From Parvibaculum sp963975745 (GTDB lineage: Bacteria; Pseudomonadota; Alphaproteobacteria; Parvibaculales; Parvibaculaceae): 64,000 nt of DNA. The notes below the pieces were generated by a model that was not told the origin of the DNA, ran no database searches, and was given only the letters and a program-made list of their open reading frames with translations. A program made the position numbers and the translations under genes. The stretch lies in contig NZ_CAXBIB010000001.1 of the NCBI RefSeq assembly GCF_963975745.1, forward strand, positions 62,001 through 126,000, read 5' to 3'. How positions within the stretch are numbered: the first letter of the stretch is position 1; every line of letters begins with the position of its first letter. Below, piece by piece: positions 10,453 to 17,418 of the stretch.

Positions 10453-11901
10453 ATGGAAAACACAACCGCTATCCCCGCGCTCCTGCCGGCATTGCCCGAA
10501 ATCGTTATGGCGATCGGGGCCATGGCATTGCTGATGTATGGGGCCTTTCGCAAGAATTGCACGGCCCGCGAGGCAAGCTTCGGAGCTCTCGGAATTTTTC
10601 TGCTGGTCGCTGCGCTGCTGATTGTGGAACCGGGCGTCGCCGTTCAGACCTTTGGCGGCATGTTCGTGGTCGATGGCTTCACGCGATTCATGAAGTTGCT
10701 GATCCTGCTGGCGGCAGCAGCCGCTCTGGTGATGTCCCTTACTTATATCCGTCGTGAGGGCATGGACCGTTTCGAATTCCCTGTTCTGATCATGCTGGCG
10801 ACGCTCGGCATGTTCATGATGGTTTCGGCCAATGGTCTGATTGCCCTCTACATGGGCCTCGAGTTGCAGAGCCTTGCGCTCTATGTCGTCGCGGCCTTCA
10901 ATCGTGACAGCGGCCGGGCATCGGAAGCCGGCCTGAAATATTTCGTCCTCGGCGCACTTGCCTCCGGCATGCTGCTTTACGGTTCCTCTCTGATCTACGG
11001 CTTTACCGGCAGCGTCGACTTCGATGCGATTGCCGGTGTGCTGGCGGCCGACGGTCCCAATATCGGCGTGATCTTCGGCATTGTCTTCGTGCTGGCGGGG
11101 CTTGCATTCAAGATATCGGCGGTTCCCTTCCATATGTGGACGCCGGACGTCTATGAAGGGGCCCCGACGCCCGTGACCGCCTTCTTCGCGGGCGCACCCA
11201 AAGTGGCGGCCATGGCGTTGATCTTGAACATCCTGTTCGGTGCATTCCCGTCAATGATGGCCGAATGGCAGCAGATCATTGTCTTCATAGCCATTGCCTC
11301 GATGGTACTCGGTGCCTTTGCAGCGATCGGCCAGACCAACATCAAGCGCCTGATGGCCTACAGTTCGATTTCTCATATGGGATTTGCGCTGGTCGGCCTC
11401 GCTGCCGGCAGTCCGGAAGGCGTGCGCGGCGTGCTGATCTATCTGGTCATTTATGTGATCATGAATGCCGGTGTGTTCTGCTGCATTCTCGCCATGCGCC
11501 GCGACGAAGGCTATGTCGAGACGATCGGCGATCTGGCGGGTCTGTCGCGCAATCAGCCGATGGTCGCCTTCCTTCTCGCCATGTTGATGTTCTCTCTGGC
11601 AGGCATCCCGCCGCTCGCCGGGTTCTTCGGCAAGTTCTATGTCTTCATGGCCGCCGTACAGTCGGGGCTCTACGCATTGGCAGTCATCGGCGTTCTCTCG
11701 AGCGTCGTCGGGGCCTATTACTATCTGCGTATCGTCAAGATCATGTATTTCGACGAACCTGCCGAGGCCTTTGCGCTCCCCATGCCGGCCGAGCTGTCGA
11801 CCGTTCTCGGCATCTCCAGCGTCTTCACGCTGTTCTTCTTCGTCTATCCGGCACCGCTCATCGTCGCGTCGCAGGTCGCGGTCGGCGCGTTGCTGCCGTA
11901 G
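10453..11901 (+). CDS. nuoN: NADH-quinone oxidoreductase subunit N (antiporter-like)
   Basis: NuoN (482 aa, ND2 homologue) is the antiporter-like subunit nearest the quinone module and the last gene of the complex I operon. It shows LYMGLELQSLALYVVAAFNRDS with the conserved glutamate, GLAFKISAVPFHMWTPDVYEGAPTPVTAFFAGAPKVAA, and INIKRLMAYSS-type and SHMGFALVGL blocks. About 14 hydrophobic segments are expected. birA begins only 6 bases after its stop, so readthrough from the nuo promoter into birA and possibly rnj is likely. No terminator is visible at the junction. Confidence 0.97.
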   Translation: MENTTAIPALLPALPEIVMAIGAMALLMYGAFRKNCTAREASFGALGIFLLVAALLIVEPGVAVQTFGGMFVVDGFTRFMKLLILLAAAAALVMSLTYIRREGMDRFEFPVLIMLATLGMFMMVSANGLIALYMGLELQSLALYVVAAFNRDSGRASEAGLKYFVLGALASGMLLYGSSLIYGFTGSVDFDAIAGVLAADGPNIGVIFGIVFVLAGLAFKISAVPFHMWTPDVYEGAPTPVTAFFAGAPKVAAMALILNILFGAFPSMMAEWQQIIVFIAIASMVLGAFAAIGQTNIKRLMAYSSISHMGFALVGLAAGSPEGVRGVLIYLVIYVIMNAGVFCCILAMRRDEGYVETIGDLAGLSRNQPMVAFLLAMLMFSLAGIPPLAGFFGKFYVFMAAVQSGLYALAVIGVLSSVVGAYYYLRIVKIMYFDEPAEAFALPMPAELSTVLGISSVFTLFFFVYPAPLIVASQVAVGALLP

Positions 11902-11907
11902 GCGGCG

Positions 11908-12675
11908 ATGAGTGCGCTTCCTCACGGTGTCGCGGTTCGCCGTTTCGTCGAGATCGACAGCACCAATGAAGAGGCGCGCCGGCTCGGCGATGCGGCCGCC
12001 GAGGGTCCCATATGGATCGTGGCCGAGCGGCAGACCGCCGGCCGCGGCCGGCGCGGTCGAAGCTGGGTGTCGCCACCCGGCAACTTCATGGGCACGCTCT
12101 ACCTGCGCCCGCGCTGCGGCCCGCGACAGGCCGGTGAGCTGTCCTTTGTTGCGGCCGTCGCCGTCGCCGACGCGGTCGCGTCGTTGCTGCCGCCGCCGGC
12201 CCGCGCCGGACTCCGTCTGAAATGGCCGAATGACCTTCTGCATGGCGGACGCAAGCTGGCAGGCATCCTGCTCGAGTCGTCCGGCATTGCTGGTGCCGAG
12301 GTCGCCTGGCTTGCTATCGGCATGGGCATCAATCTGGCGGGACATCCCGAAGGCGTCGAATTTCCGGCGACTTCATTCCCCGCCATCGGGGCCCCGCCGC
12401 CGGCCCCGGACGATGCCTTGGCGGCGCTGATGGCTGCCTTCGAGCATTGGCTCGGCGTCTGGCGCGGCGTTCAGGGATTTGCCGCCATTCGCGAAGCGTG
12501 GCTGGACCGTGCTGCTGGCCTCGGTGAGCGCCTCACGGTCCGCCTCGCACAGGAGACCTTCGAGGGGGTATTCGAGGGTCTTGCGCCCGACGGCGCACTG
12601 CAGTTGCGGCTGGTGGATGGAAGTCTCCGTCAAGTTTCGGCCGGCGATGTGTTCTTTGCCCCCGCGCCGCACTAG
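11908..12675 (+). CDS. birA: Biotin--[acetyl-CoA-carboxylase] ligase
   Basis: BirA (255 aa) activates biotin with ATP and transfers it to the lysine of biotin carboxyl carrier proteins. The biotin-binding signature is split over EIDSTNEEARRL (about 13-24) and the nucleotide loop GRGRRGRSWVSPPGNFMGTLYLRP (about 46-69). KWPNDLLHGGRKLAGILLES (about 107-126) contains the catalytic lysine region. There is no N-terminal winged-helix domain, so this is a class I ligase without repressor function. Its place immediately after nuoN is common in alphaproteobacteria. A type III pantothenate kinase gene (coaX) often follows birA but is absent here. Confidence 0.95.
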   Translation: MSALPHGVAVRRFVEIDSTNEEARRLGDAAAEGPIWIVAERQTAGRGRRGRSWVSPPGNFMGTLYLRPRCGPRQAGELSFVAAVAVADAVASLLPPPARAGLRLKWPNDLLHGGRKLAGILLESSGIAGAEVAWLAIGMGINLAGHPEGVEFPATSFPAIGAPPPAPDDALAALMAAFEHWLGVWRGVQGFAAIREAWLDRAAGLGERLTVRLAQETFEGVFEGLAPDGALQLRLVDGSLRQVSAGDVFFAPAPH

Positions 12676-12684
12676 TTTAGTCCT

Positions 12685-14373
12685 ATGAACAAATCTTCCG
12701 CCGCTTCCCGCACCGCCGACGAACTTGTCTTCCTGCCGCTTGGCGGCTCGGGCGAGATCGGCATGAACCTCAATCTCTACGGCTATGGGCCGGAGAATGA
12801 CCGCCAGTGGATCATGGTCGATCTCGGCGTCACCTTCGGCGACGAGCGCACGCCCGGCATCGATCTGATCATGCCGGACCCTGCCTTCATTGAGGAACGC
12901 CGTGACGAACTGCTGGGCATTGTGCTGACCCATGCGCATGAAGACCACATCGGCGCCGTTGCGCATCTCTGGCCGCGCCTGCGCTGCCCGGTTTATGCGA
13001 CGCCCTTCACCGCTACCATGGTGCGCGGCAAGCTGATCGAGGCCGGCATCGAGAGCGAAGTGCCGATGCACATCATTCCGCTCGGCCATCGTTTTGATCT
13101 CGGGCCCTTTGACATCGAACTGGTGACGCTGACCCATTCGATCCTTGAACCGAATGCCCTGGCCATTCGCACCCCGCTCGGCCTCGTCATGCATACTGGC
13201 GACTGGAAGATCGACCCGGATCCGGTGCTTGGCGACGACATCGATATCGCACGTCTGACCGAGATCGGCGACGAGGGCGTCCGCGCCATCGTCTGCGACT
13301 CGACCAACGTCTTCTCGCCCGGCAGTTCGGGGTCCGAGGCCGATGTCGCGACGAGCCTGATCGAACTGATCCGGCCGCTCGAGGGCCGGGTGGCCGTCAC
13401 CACCTTCGCCTCCAACGTCGCTCGCCTCGAAAGCATCGCGCGCGCGGCCGCCGCCTGCGACCGTCATGCCGTGCTGGTCGGCCGCGCCATGTTTCGTGTC
13501 GTCGCCGCCGCGCGCGATGCCGGCTACCTCAACGACCTGCCGCCCTTCCTGACCGAACACGATGCCGGCTATCTGCCGCGCGACAAGGTGCTCTTCATCT
13601 GCACCGGCAGCCAGGGCGAGCCGCGCGCCGCGCTGGCCCGCATCGCCGAGGACAGCCATCCCAACATCGTGCTGGAACAGGGCGACAGCGTGATCTTTTC
13701 TTCGCGCGTCATCCCCGGCAACGAGATCTCGATTTTCGATCTGCAGAACACGCTGGCGTTGCGCGGCGTCCGCGTGATCACCGAGAAGGATCACTTCGTT
13801 CATGTCTCGGGCCATCCCTGCCGCGACGAGCTGGCGCGCATGTATCAGTGGATCAGGCCCGAAATCGCCATCCCCGTTCATGGCGAGGCCCGCCACCTGG
13901 CCGAACATGCGGCGCTGGCGCGCGAACTGCAGGTGCCGCAGCAGGTCGTCATCCGCAACGGTCTGATGGTCCGTCTGGCGCCCGGCCCGGCCGAAATCGT
14001 CGACGAGGCGCCGTCGGGCCGGCTCTATCTCGACGGCGAGGTGCTGACCGCGTCCGACGAAGGCGCGGTGCAGGAGCGCCGCCGCCTCGCCTTCGCAGGC
14101 TCGGTTTTCGTCAGCATCGTGCTCGACGGCAAGGGTCAGGTCCGCGGCGACCCGCAGGTCCGGCTGATGGGCCTGCCCGAAACCGACGGCACCGGCCTCG
14201 ACTTCGAGGACCGCGCCCTCGATGCCATCGACGAGGCGCTGGACCGCCTGCCGGCGAAGCGCCGCGACGACGACGATGCCGTTGCGGAATTCCTGCGCCG
14301 CGCCGTGCGCGGGGCGCTGCGCCGCGAATGGGGCAAGAAACCCCAGGTGGCGGTCGTCGTGACCCGCATCTGA
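12685..14373 (+). CDS. rnj: Ribonuclease J (metallo-beta-lactamase/beta-CASP)
   Basis: RNase J (562 aa) is a Zn-dependent 5'-3' exo- and endoribonuclease acting in mRNA decay and rRNA maturation. The metal motif HAHEDH occupies residues 83-88 in LTHAHEDHIGAV. Further ligands are in MHTGDWKID and in HVSGHPCRDEL and IPVHGEARH of the beta-CASP and C-terminal parts. FICTGSQGEPRAALARIA is a hallmark of the J/CPSF group. The protein starts at residue ~13 with ELVFLPLGGSGEIGMN, typical for alphaproteobacterial RNase J. It begins 9 bases after birA. Confidence 0.95.
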   Translation: MNKSSAASRTADELVFLPLGGSGEIGMNLNLYGYGPENDRQWIMVDLGVTFGDERTPGIDLIMPDPAFIEERRDELLGIVLTHAHEDHIGAVAHLWPRLRCPVYATPFTATMVRGKLIEAGIESEVPMHIIPLGHRFDLGPFDIELVTLTHSILEPNALAIRTPLGLVMHTGDWKIDPDPVLGDDIDIARLTEIGDEGVRAIVCDSTNVFSPGSSGSEADVATSLIELIRPLEGRVAVTTFASNVARLESIARAAAACDRHAVLVGRAMFRVVAAARDAGYLNDLPPFLTEHDAGYLPRDKVLFICTGSQGEPRAALARIAEDSHPNIVLEQGDSVIFSSRVIPGNEISIFDLQNTLALRGVRVITEKDHFVHVSGHPCRDELARMYQWIRPEIAIPVHGEARHLAEHAALARELQVPQQVVIRNGLMVRLAPGPAEIVDEAPSGRLYLDGEVLTASDEGAVQERRRLAFAGSVFVSIVLDGKGQVRGDPQVRLMGLPETDGTGLDFEDRALDAIDEALDRLPAKRRDDDDAVAEFLRRAVRGALRREWGKKPQVAVVVTRI

Positions 14374-14444
14374 GCCTGCCTTGCTCCGTCGCCGAAACCG
14401 GCCTAAACAGGAACGATCAGAACCCGAAGCCCGAGGAAAAACCG

Positions 14445-14849
14445 ATGCTTGGCCCTCTCAACCACGTCGCCATCGCCGTTCCGGATATCCATGCCGCCGC
14501 CGAGACCTATCGCACGAAGTTCAATGCGAAGGTTTCCGACGCGGTGCCGCAGCCCGATCACGGCGTCACCACCGTCTTCGTCGATCTCGGCAACACCAAG
14601 ATCGAATTGCTGGAGCCGCTGGGTGAGAATTCGCCGATCGCCGGCTTCCTGGCGAAGAACCCCAAGGGCGGCATCCATCACATCTGCATCGAGGTCGAGG
14701 ACATCGACGCGGCCTGCGAGAAGATGAACGCCGAAGGTGTCACCATCACCGGCACCGGCAAGCCGCGCATCGGCGCCCATGGCAAGCCGGTGGTCTTCCT
14801 GCACCCCAAGGACCTCAACGGCACGCTGGTCGAACTCGAACAGGCGTGA
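14445..14849 (+). CDS. mce: Methylmalonyl-CoA epimerase (VOC family)
   Basis: This 134-aa protein belongs to the vicinal oxygen chelate fold and interconverts the R and S epimers of methylmalonyl-CoA in propionate metabolism. Metal ligands expected in the family are visible: H7 in LNHVAIAVPD, the His pair in GGIHHICIEVEDID, and the glutamate in GTLVELEQA at the C-terminus. NTKIELLEPLGENSPIAGFL is the typical middle segment. The ATG at 14445 is chosen because the protein then begins with the family's MLGPLNHVAIAV; the longer frame upstream runs antiparallel to good RNase J coding sequence. It lies between rnj and a DUF1467 gene, the usual order. Confidence 0.94.
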   Translation: MLGPLNHVAIAVPDIHAAAETYRTKFNAKVSDAVPQPDHGVTTVFVDLGNTKIELLEPLGENSPIAGFLAKNPKGGIHHICIEVEDIDAACEKMNAEGVTITGTGKPRIGAHGKPVVFLHPKDLNGTLVELEQA

Positions 14850-14866
14850 GCCGCGGGAGACATTGA

Positions 14867-15139
14867 ATGACCTGGACGGCCGGCCTCGCGATCTATTTCG
14901 TCGTCTGGTGGACCGTGCTCTTTGCGGTTCTGCCCTGGGGCGTCCGGCCGCAGACGTCGTCCGAACTGTCGCCGGGCGTCGAGCCCGGCGCGCCGGCCGC
15001 GCCGCTGCTGCTGCGCAAGGTGATCGTCACCACCGTCCTGGCGGCGCTGGTCTGGGCCTTGATTGCCTGGCTGATCATCGCCCAGCCGCTCTCCTTCGAC
15101 AGCATTCCCTTCATGCCGTCTTTCGGCGACCGCTACTGA
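14867..15139 (+). CDS. DUF1467 family small membrane protein
   Basis: This 90-aa protein has two hydrophobic segments, about residues 6-24 (IYFVVWWTVLFAVLPWGV) and 52-72 (VTTVLAALVWALIAWLII), joined by a loop rich in Pro and Ala. The pattern WWTVLFAVLPWGVRPQ followed by a second helix is that of the DUF1467 family found downstream of mce in many alphaproteobacteria. No function is known. GGGAG lies about 10 bases before the ATG. It is the last + strand gene before the accessory insert. Confidence 0.88.
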   Translation: MTWTAGLAIYFVVWWTVLFAVLPWGVRPQTSSELSPGVEPGAPAAPLLLRKVIVTTVLAALVWALIAWLIIAQPLSFDSIPFMPSFGDRY

Positions 15140-15173
15140 AGTCTTGCCCCCCGTCCGCGGAGCGGACAGAGCG

Positions 15174-15208
15174 CAAAAAAAAGCAAGGTCGCTCGCGCGG
15201 CCTTGCTT
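15174..15208 (-). terminator. Rho-independent terminator of the sRNA candidate
   Basis: On the - strand a 12-bp stem AAGCAAGGYCGC, with one G-U pair and a loop of about four bases, is followed by eight U residues (A run at 15175-15182 on the + strand). The U tract lies only on the - strand side, so it ends leftward transcription. It also faces the end of the DUF1467 gene and keeps that transcription away from it. Confidence 0.8.
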
Positions 15209-15316
15209 GTCGTAGTGTTCCCTCTTGTCGCGCCTCTGCCGCCCGTTTCCGGCGGGCAAAGTCAGCGTTTCCTCCCTAAACCTGGGCCGCGCTTGCTGCG
15301 CTTTCCCTCTTTTGTG
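15175..15316 (-). ncRNA. Candidate small RNA of about 140 nt
   Basis: A good promoter (15322-15350) and a strong intrinsic terminator (15174-15208) enclose about 140 bases on the - strand with no convincing open reading frame. The predicted RNA contains a hairpin with arms GCCCG/CGGGC around a CCGGAAA loop (about 15238-15256). Its 5' part has the octamer GCGCGGCC, exactly complementary to GGCCGCGC in the terminator stem-loop, so two alternative folds are possible. The size fits 6S RNA or a regulatory sRNA, but I cannot match it to SRP RNA, tmRNA or RNase P RNA. A TTG-started 30-codon peptide after GGGAGG is possible but unlikely. Confidence 0.55.
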
Positions 15317-15321
15317 TGGGG

Positions 15322-15350
15322 ACTATACCGACCCTGCGGCGACGTGTCAC
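15322..15350 (-). promoter_or_regulatory. Sigma-70-type promoter for the sRNA candidate
   Basis: Read on the - strand: GTGACA (15345-15350), a 17-base spacer, then TATAGT (15322-15327). Both hexamers are close to the consensus and the spacing is ideal. It sits downstream of the permease stop and is separate from that gene, so it drives an independent transcript. Confidence 0.65.
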
Positions 15351-15437
15351 GCAGGTTTTGTTCCGCCGCGCAATTTCCGTAAATCCGAGTCGCGCCGTCG
15401 GTAATTTCCGGTCGAAAACCGGGCGCCGGAAGCGCGT

Positions 15438-16730
15438 TCATTGCAGCGCCAGCTTGACCGTGAAGGCGGCGGCGAGCAGCGCGACGGCCGGGTGGATCGC
15501 GCCGGGCCGCCCGGCCAGCAGCTTGACCGCGACGAAGGTGACGAGACCGAGCCCGATCCCGTCGGCGATCGAGAAGGTCAGCGGAATGCCGACCGCCGTC
15601 ACGACGGCCGGGGCCGCCTCGCTGACATCCGGCCAGTCGATATCGGCCAGGCTGCGCGCCATCAGGCAGGCGATGAGCAGCAGCGCCGGCGCCGTCGCAT
15701 AAGGCGGCACAGCCGCGGCCAGCGGCGCCAGCACAAGGCTGGCGACGAACAGCACCGCCACGGTGACGGCCACAAGCCCGGTCCGCCCGCCGGCATCGAC
15801 GCCGGCCGCGCTCTCGATATAGCTGGTGGTCGTCGAGGTGCCGAGCGCGGCGCCGATCATCGTCGCGGTCGAATCGGCGAGCATCGCCTTGCGGATGCGC
15901 GGCAGCCGGCCTTCGGCGTCCAGCAGTCCGGCCCGCTGCGCCACGCTGACCAGCGTGCCCGTCGTGTCGAGGAGATCGACCAGCAGGAAGACGAAAATGA
16001 TGCTGACGAACCCGATCTGCAGCGCGCCGGCAATATCCATCTGCAGCAGCGTCGGCAGCGGCGAGGGCGGCAGCGCCGCGACGCCGGTGAAGGATTGAAA
16101 CCCCGCCACGATCGCAACCGCCGTCACGCCGATCACCGTCAGCATGATCGCGCCGGGCACGCGCCGCGCCTGCATCGCCACCAGCGCCATGAAGCCGCCC
16201 GCCGCCATCAGCGCCCCTGGCGCGCCGACATCGCCCAGCGTCACCAGTGTCACCGGATCGGCAACCACGATCCCGGCATTCTTGAGGCCGATCAGCGCCA
16301 GGAACAGCCCGATGCCGGCACCGATGCCATATTTCAGCGAAAGCGGGATCGCATTGACCATGCGTTCGCGCAGCGGCGAAAGCGACAGCAGGAAGAACAG
16401 AACGCCGGACAGGAAAACCCCGCCCAGCGCCAGTTGCCAGTCGCCGCCAAAGGCCGGCACCACCGTGAAGGCGAAATAGGCGTTGAGCCCCATGCCGGGC
16501 GCCAGCGCCACCGGATAATTGGCATAGAGCCCCATGATCGCCGAGCCCGTCGCCGCCGCCAGACAGGTGGCGACGAACACCGCGCCGAAATCCATCCCCG
16601 CCGCCGCCAGGATCGTCGGATTGACAAAGATGATATAGGCCATGGTCAGATAGGTCGTGCCGCCGGCAAGAATCTCGGTACGGACATTCGTCCCGTTGGC
16701 GCTGAGATTGAACACGCGCTCGAAAACCAT
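15438..16730 (-). CDS. NCS2 family purine permease (AzgA/PbuG type)
   Basis: This 430-aa inner-membrane protein has about 12-14 hydrophobic segments. Family features are FNLSANGTNVRTEILAGGTTYLTMAYIIFVNPTIL at the N-terminus, GLYANYPVALAPGMGLNAYFAF (about 67-88), GIGAGIGLFLALIGLKNAGIV, FVFLLVDLLDTTGTLVSVAQRAGLL and ALGTSTTTSYIESAAGV (about 302-318). These place it in the adenine/guanine/hypoxanthine permease branch of NCS2, a proton symporter group. The substrate cannot be fixed from sequence. It lies alone on the - strand and interrupts the usual DUF1467-proS neighbourhood. An upstream extension to 16827 reads through the REP-like repeat and is rejected. Confidence 0.9.
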   Translation of the reverse strand: MVFERVFNLSANGTNVRTEILAGGTTYLTMAYIIFVNPTILAAAGMDFGAVFVATCLAAATGSAIMGLYANYPVALAPGMGLNAYFAFTVVPAFGGDWQLALGGVFLSGVLFFLLSLSPLRERMVNAIPLSLKYGIGAGIGLFLALIGLKNAGIVVADPVTLVTLGDVGAPGALMAAGGFMALVAMQARRVPGAIMLTVIGVTAVAIVAGFQSFTGVAALPPSPLPTLLQMDIAGALQIGFVSIIFVFLLVDLLDTTGTLVSVAQRAGLLDAEGRLPRIRKAMLADSTATMIGAALGTSTTTSYIESAAGVDAGGRTGLVAVTVAVLFVASLVLAPLAAAVPPYATAPALLLIACLMARSLADIDWPDVSEAAPAVVTAVGIPLTFSIADGIGLGLVTFVAVKLLAGRPGAIHPAVALLAAAFTVKLALQ

Positions 16731-16749
16731 ATCTGCTCCCCTTTTTTCT

Positions 16750-16803
16750 CACCCTCCCCCAAGGGGAGGGTCGAAATTTGCATCGCAAATTTCGGGGCGG
16801 GGT
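16750..16803. repeat. REP-like two-hairpin repeat, copy A (single)
   Basis: The first hairpin has arms CCCTCCCC and GGGGAGGG. The second has 10-bp arms CGAAATTTGC and GCAAATTTCG around ATC, followed by GGGGCGGGG. It lies between the divergent permease gene and the secreted-protein gene at 16919. The same structure recurs at three other intergenic loci in this window. Confidence 0.85.
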
Positions 16804-16918
16804 CGCGGCGGTGCCACCCCTCTCCATGTTGGTTTTTGGTACCGTTGCCGATCCCCATTTGTGTCGGCGGCAAATCCCCGCAACACTCCTTTAAGGCGAA
16901 GCCGGGCAGGATGGAAGT

Positions 16919-17341
16919 ATGAGAAAACAGGTCATCATCGCGGGCGCGGTCTTTCTGCTGGCGCTCCCGGCCTTGGCCGGGGAACTGGCCGGCGCCGACA
17001 TCGAATATGTCTCGGCCGCCGACTGCGCCGCCATTGCCGCCTATCTGCCGGGCGGCGCCGACTATGTGCCGGGCGTCGCCGTCGACGGCAGCGCGGTCGC
17101 GCCCGCCGATCTCGATGGCGGCCATCGCTATGGCCAGCGCCCCGTTTACGAATTCGACATCACGCTCGACCCGGTCGCGGCCCTCAATCCCGCCTTCGCG
17201 TCGACAACGCAGATGGCGGTTGCGCGCGTCCGCATCGACATGGCGACCGGCCGCATGACCATCGACGGCCACGACGTCGCCGGCGCCGACCATGCCGTCG
17301 CCGAAGCCTGTGCAAGATTGCATCACAAGTCGGTGAAATGA
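16919..17341 (+). CDS. Secreted protein of unknown function
   Basis: A 140-aa protein with a clear signal peptide: MRKQ, then a hydrophobic core to about residue 18, and a likely cleavage after ALA at about 18-20 (ALPALAGEL). The mature part is acidic and Ala/Asp/Val-rich, with two cysteines (about 36 and 129), TDIEYVSAADC-like and YEFDITLDPVAALNPAFAST segments, and no motif I recognise. GGATGGAAG upstream of ATG 16919 may serve as ribosome binding site. It is probably periplasmic. No functional link to its neighbours can be read from the sequence. Confidence 0.7.
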   Translation: MRKQVIIAGAVFLLALPALAGELAGADIEYVSAADCAAIAAYLPGGADYVPGVAVDGSAVAPADLDGGHRYGQRPVYEFDITLDPVAALNPAFASTTQMAVARVRIDMATGRMTIDGHDVAGADHAVAEACARLHHKSVK

Positions 17342-17418
17342 CGCTGTCACGATCCGGCTCTTGTTGACACCGGCGTCCCCCGCCCACAGGCTTGGCGCCT
17401 CGAAGGGTGGGTGGCATC

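Noticed and set aside
8827..11133. 768-codon - strand frame opposite nuoM and nuoN
   Set aside because: Antisense to well-conserved nuo genes; the product is rich in His, Glu, Gln and Arg in a way typical of reversed membrane-protein coding sequence.
15262..15437. C-terminal extension of the - strand permease or a separate basic protein
   Set aside because: The permease has its own stop at 15438; the remaining frame runs over the sRNA promoter and has a biased, unconserved composition.
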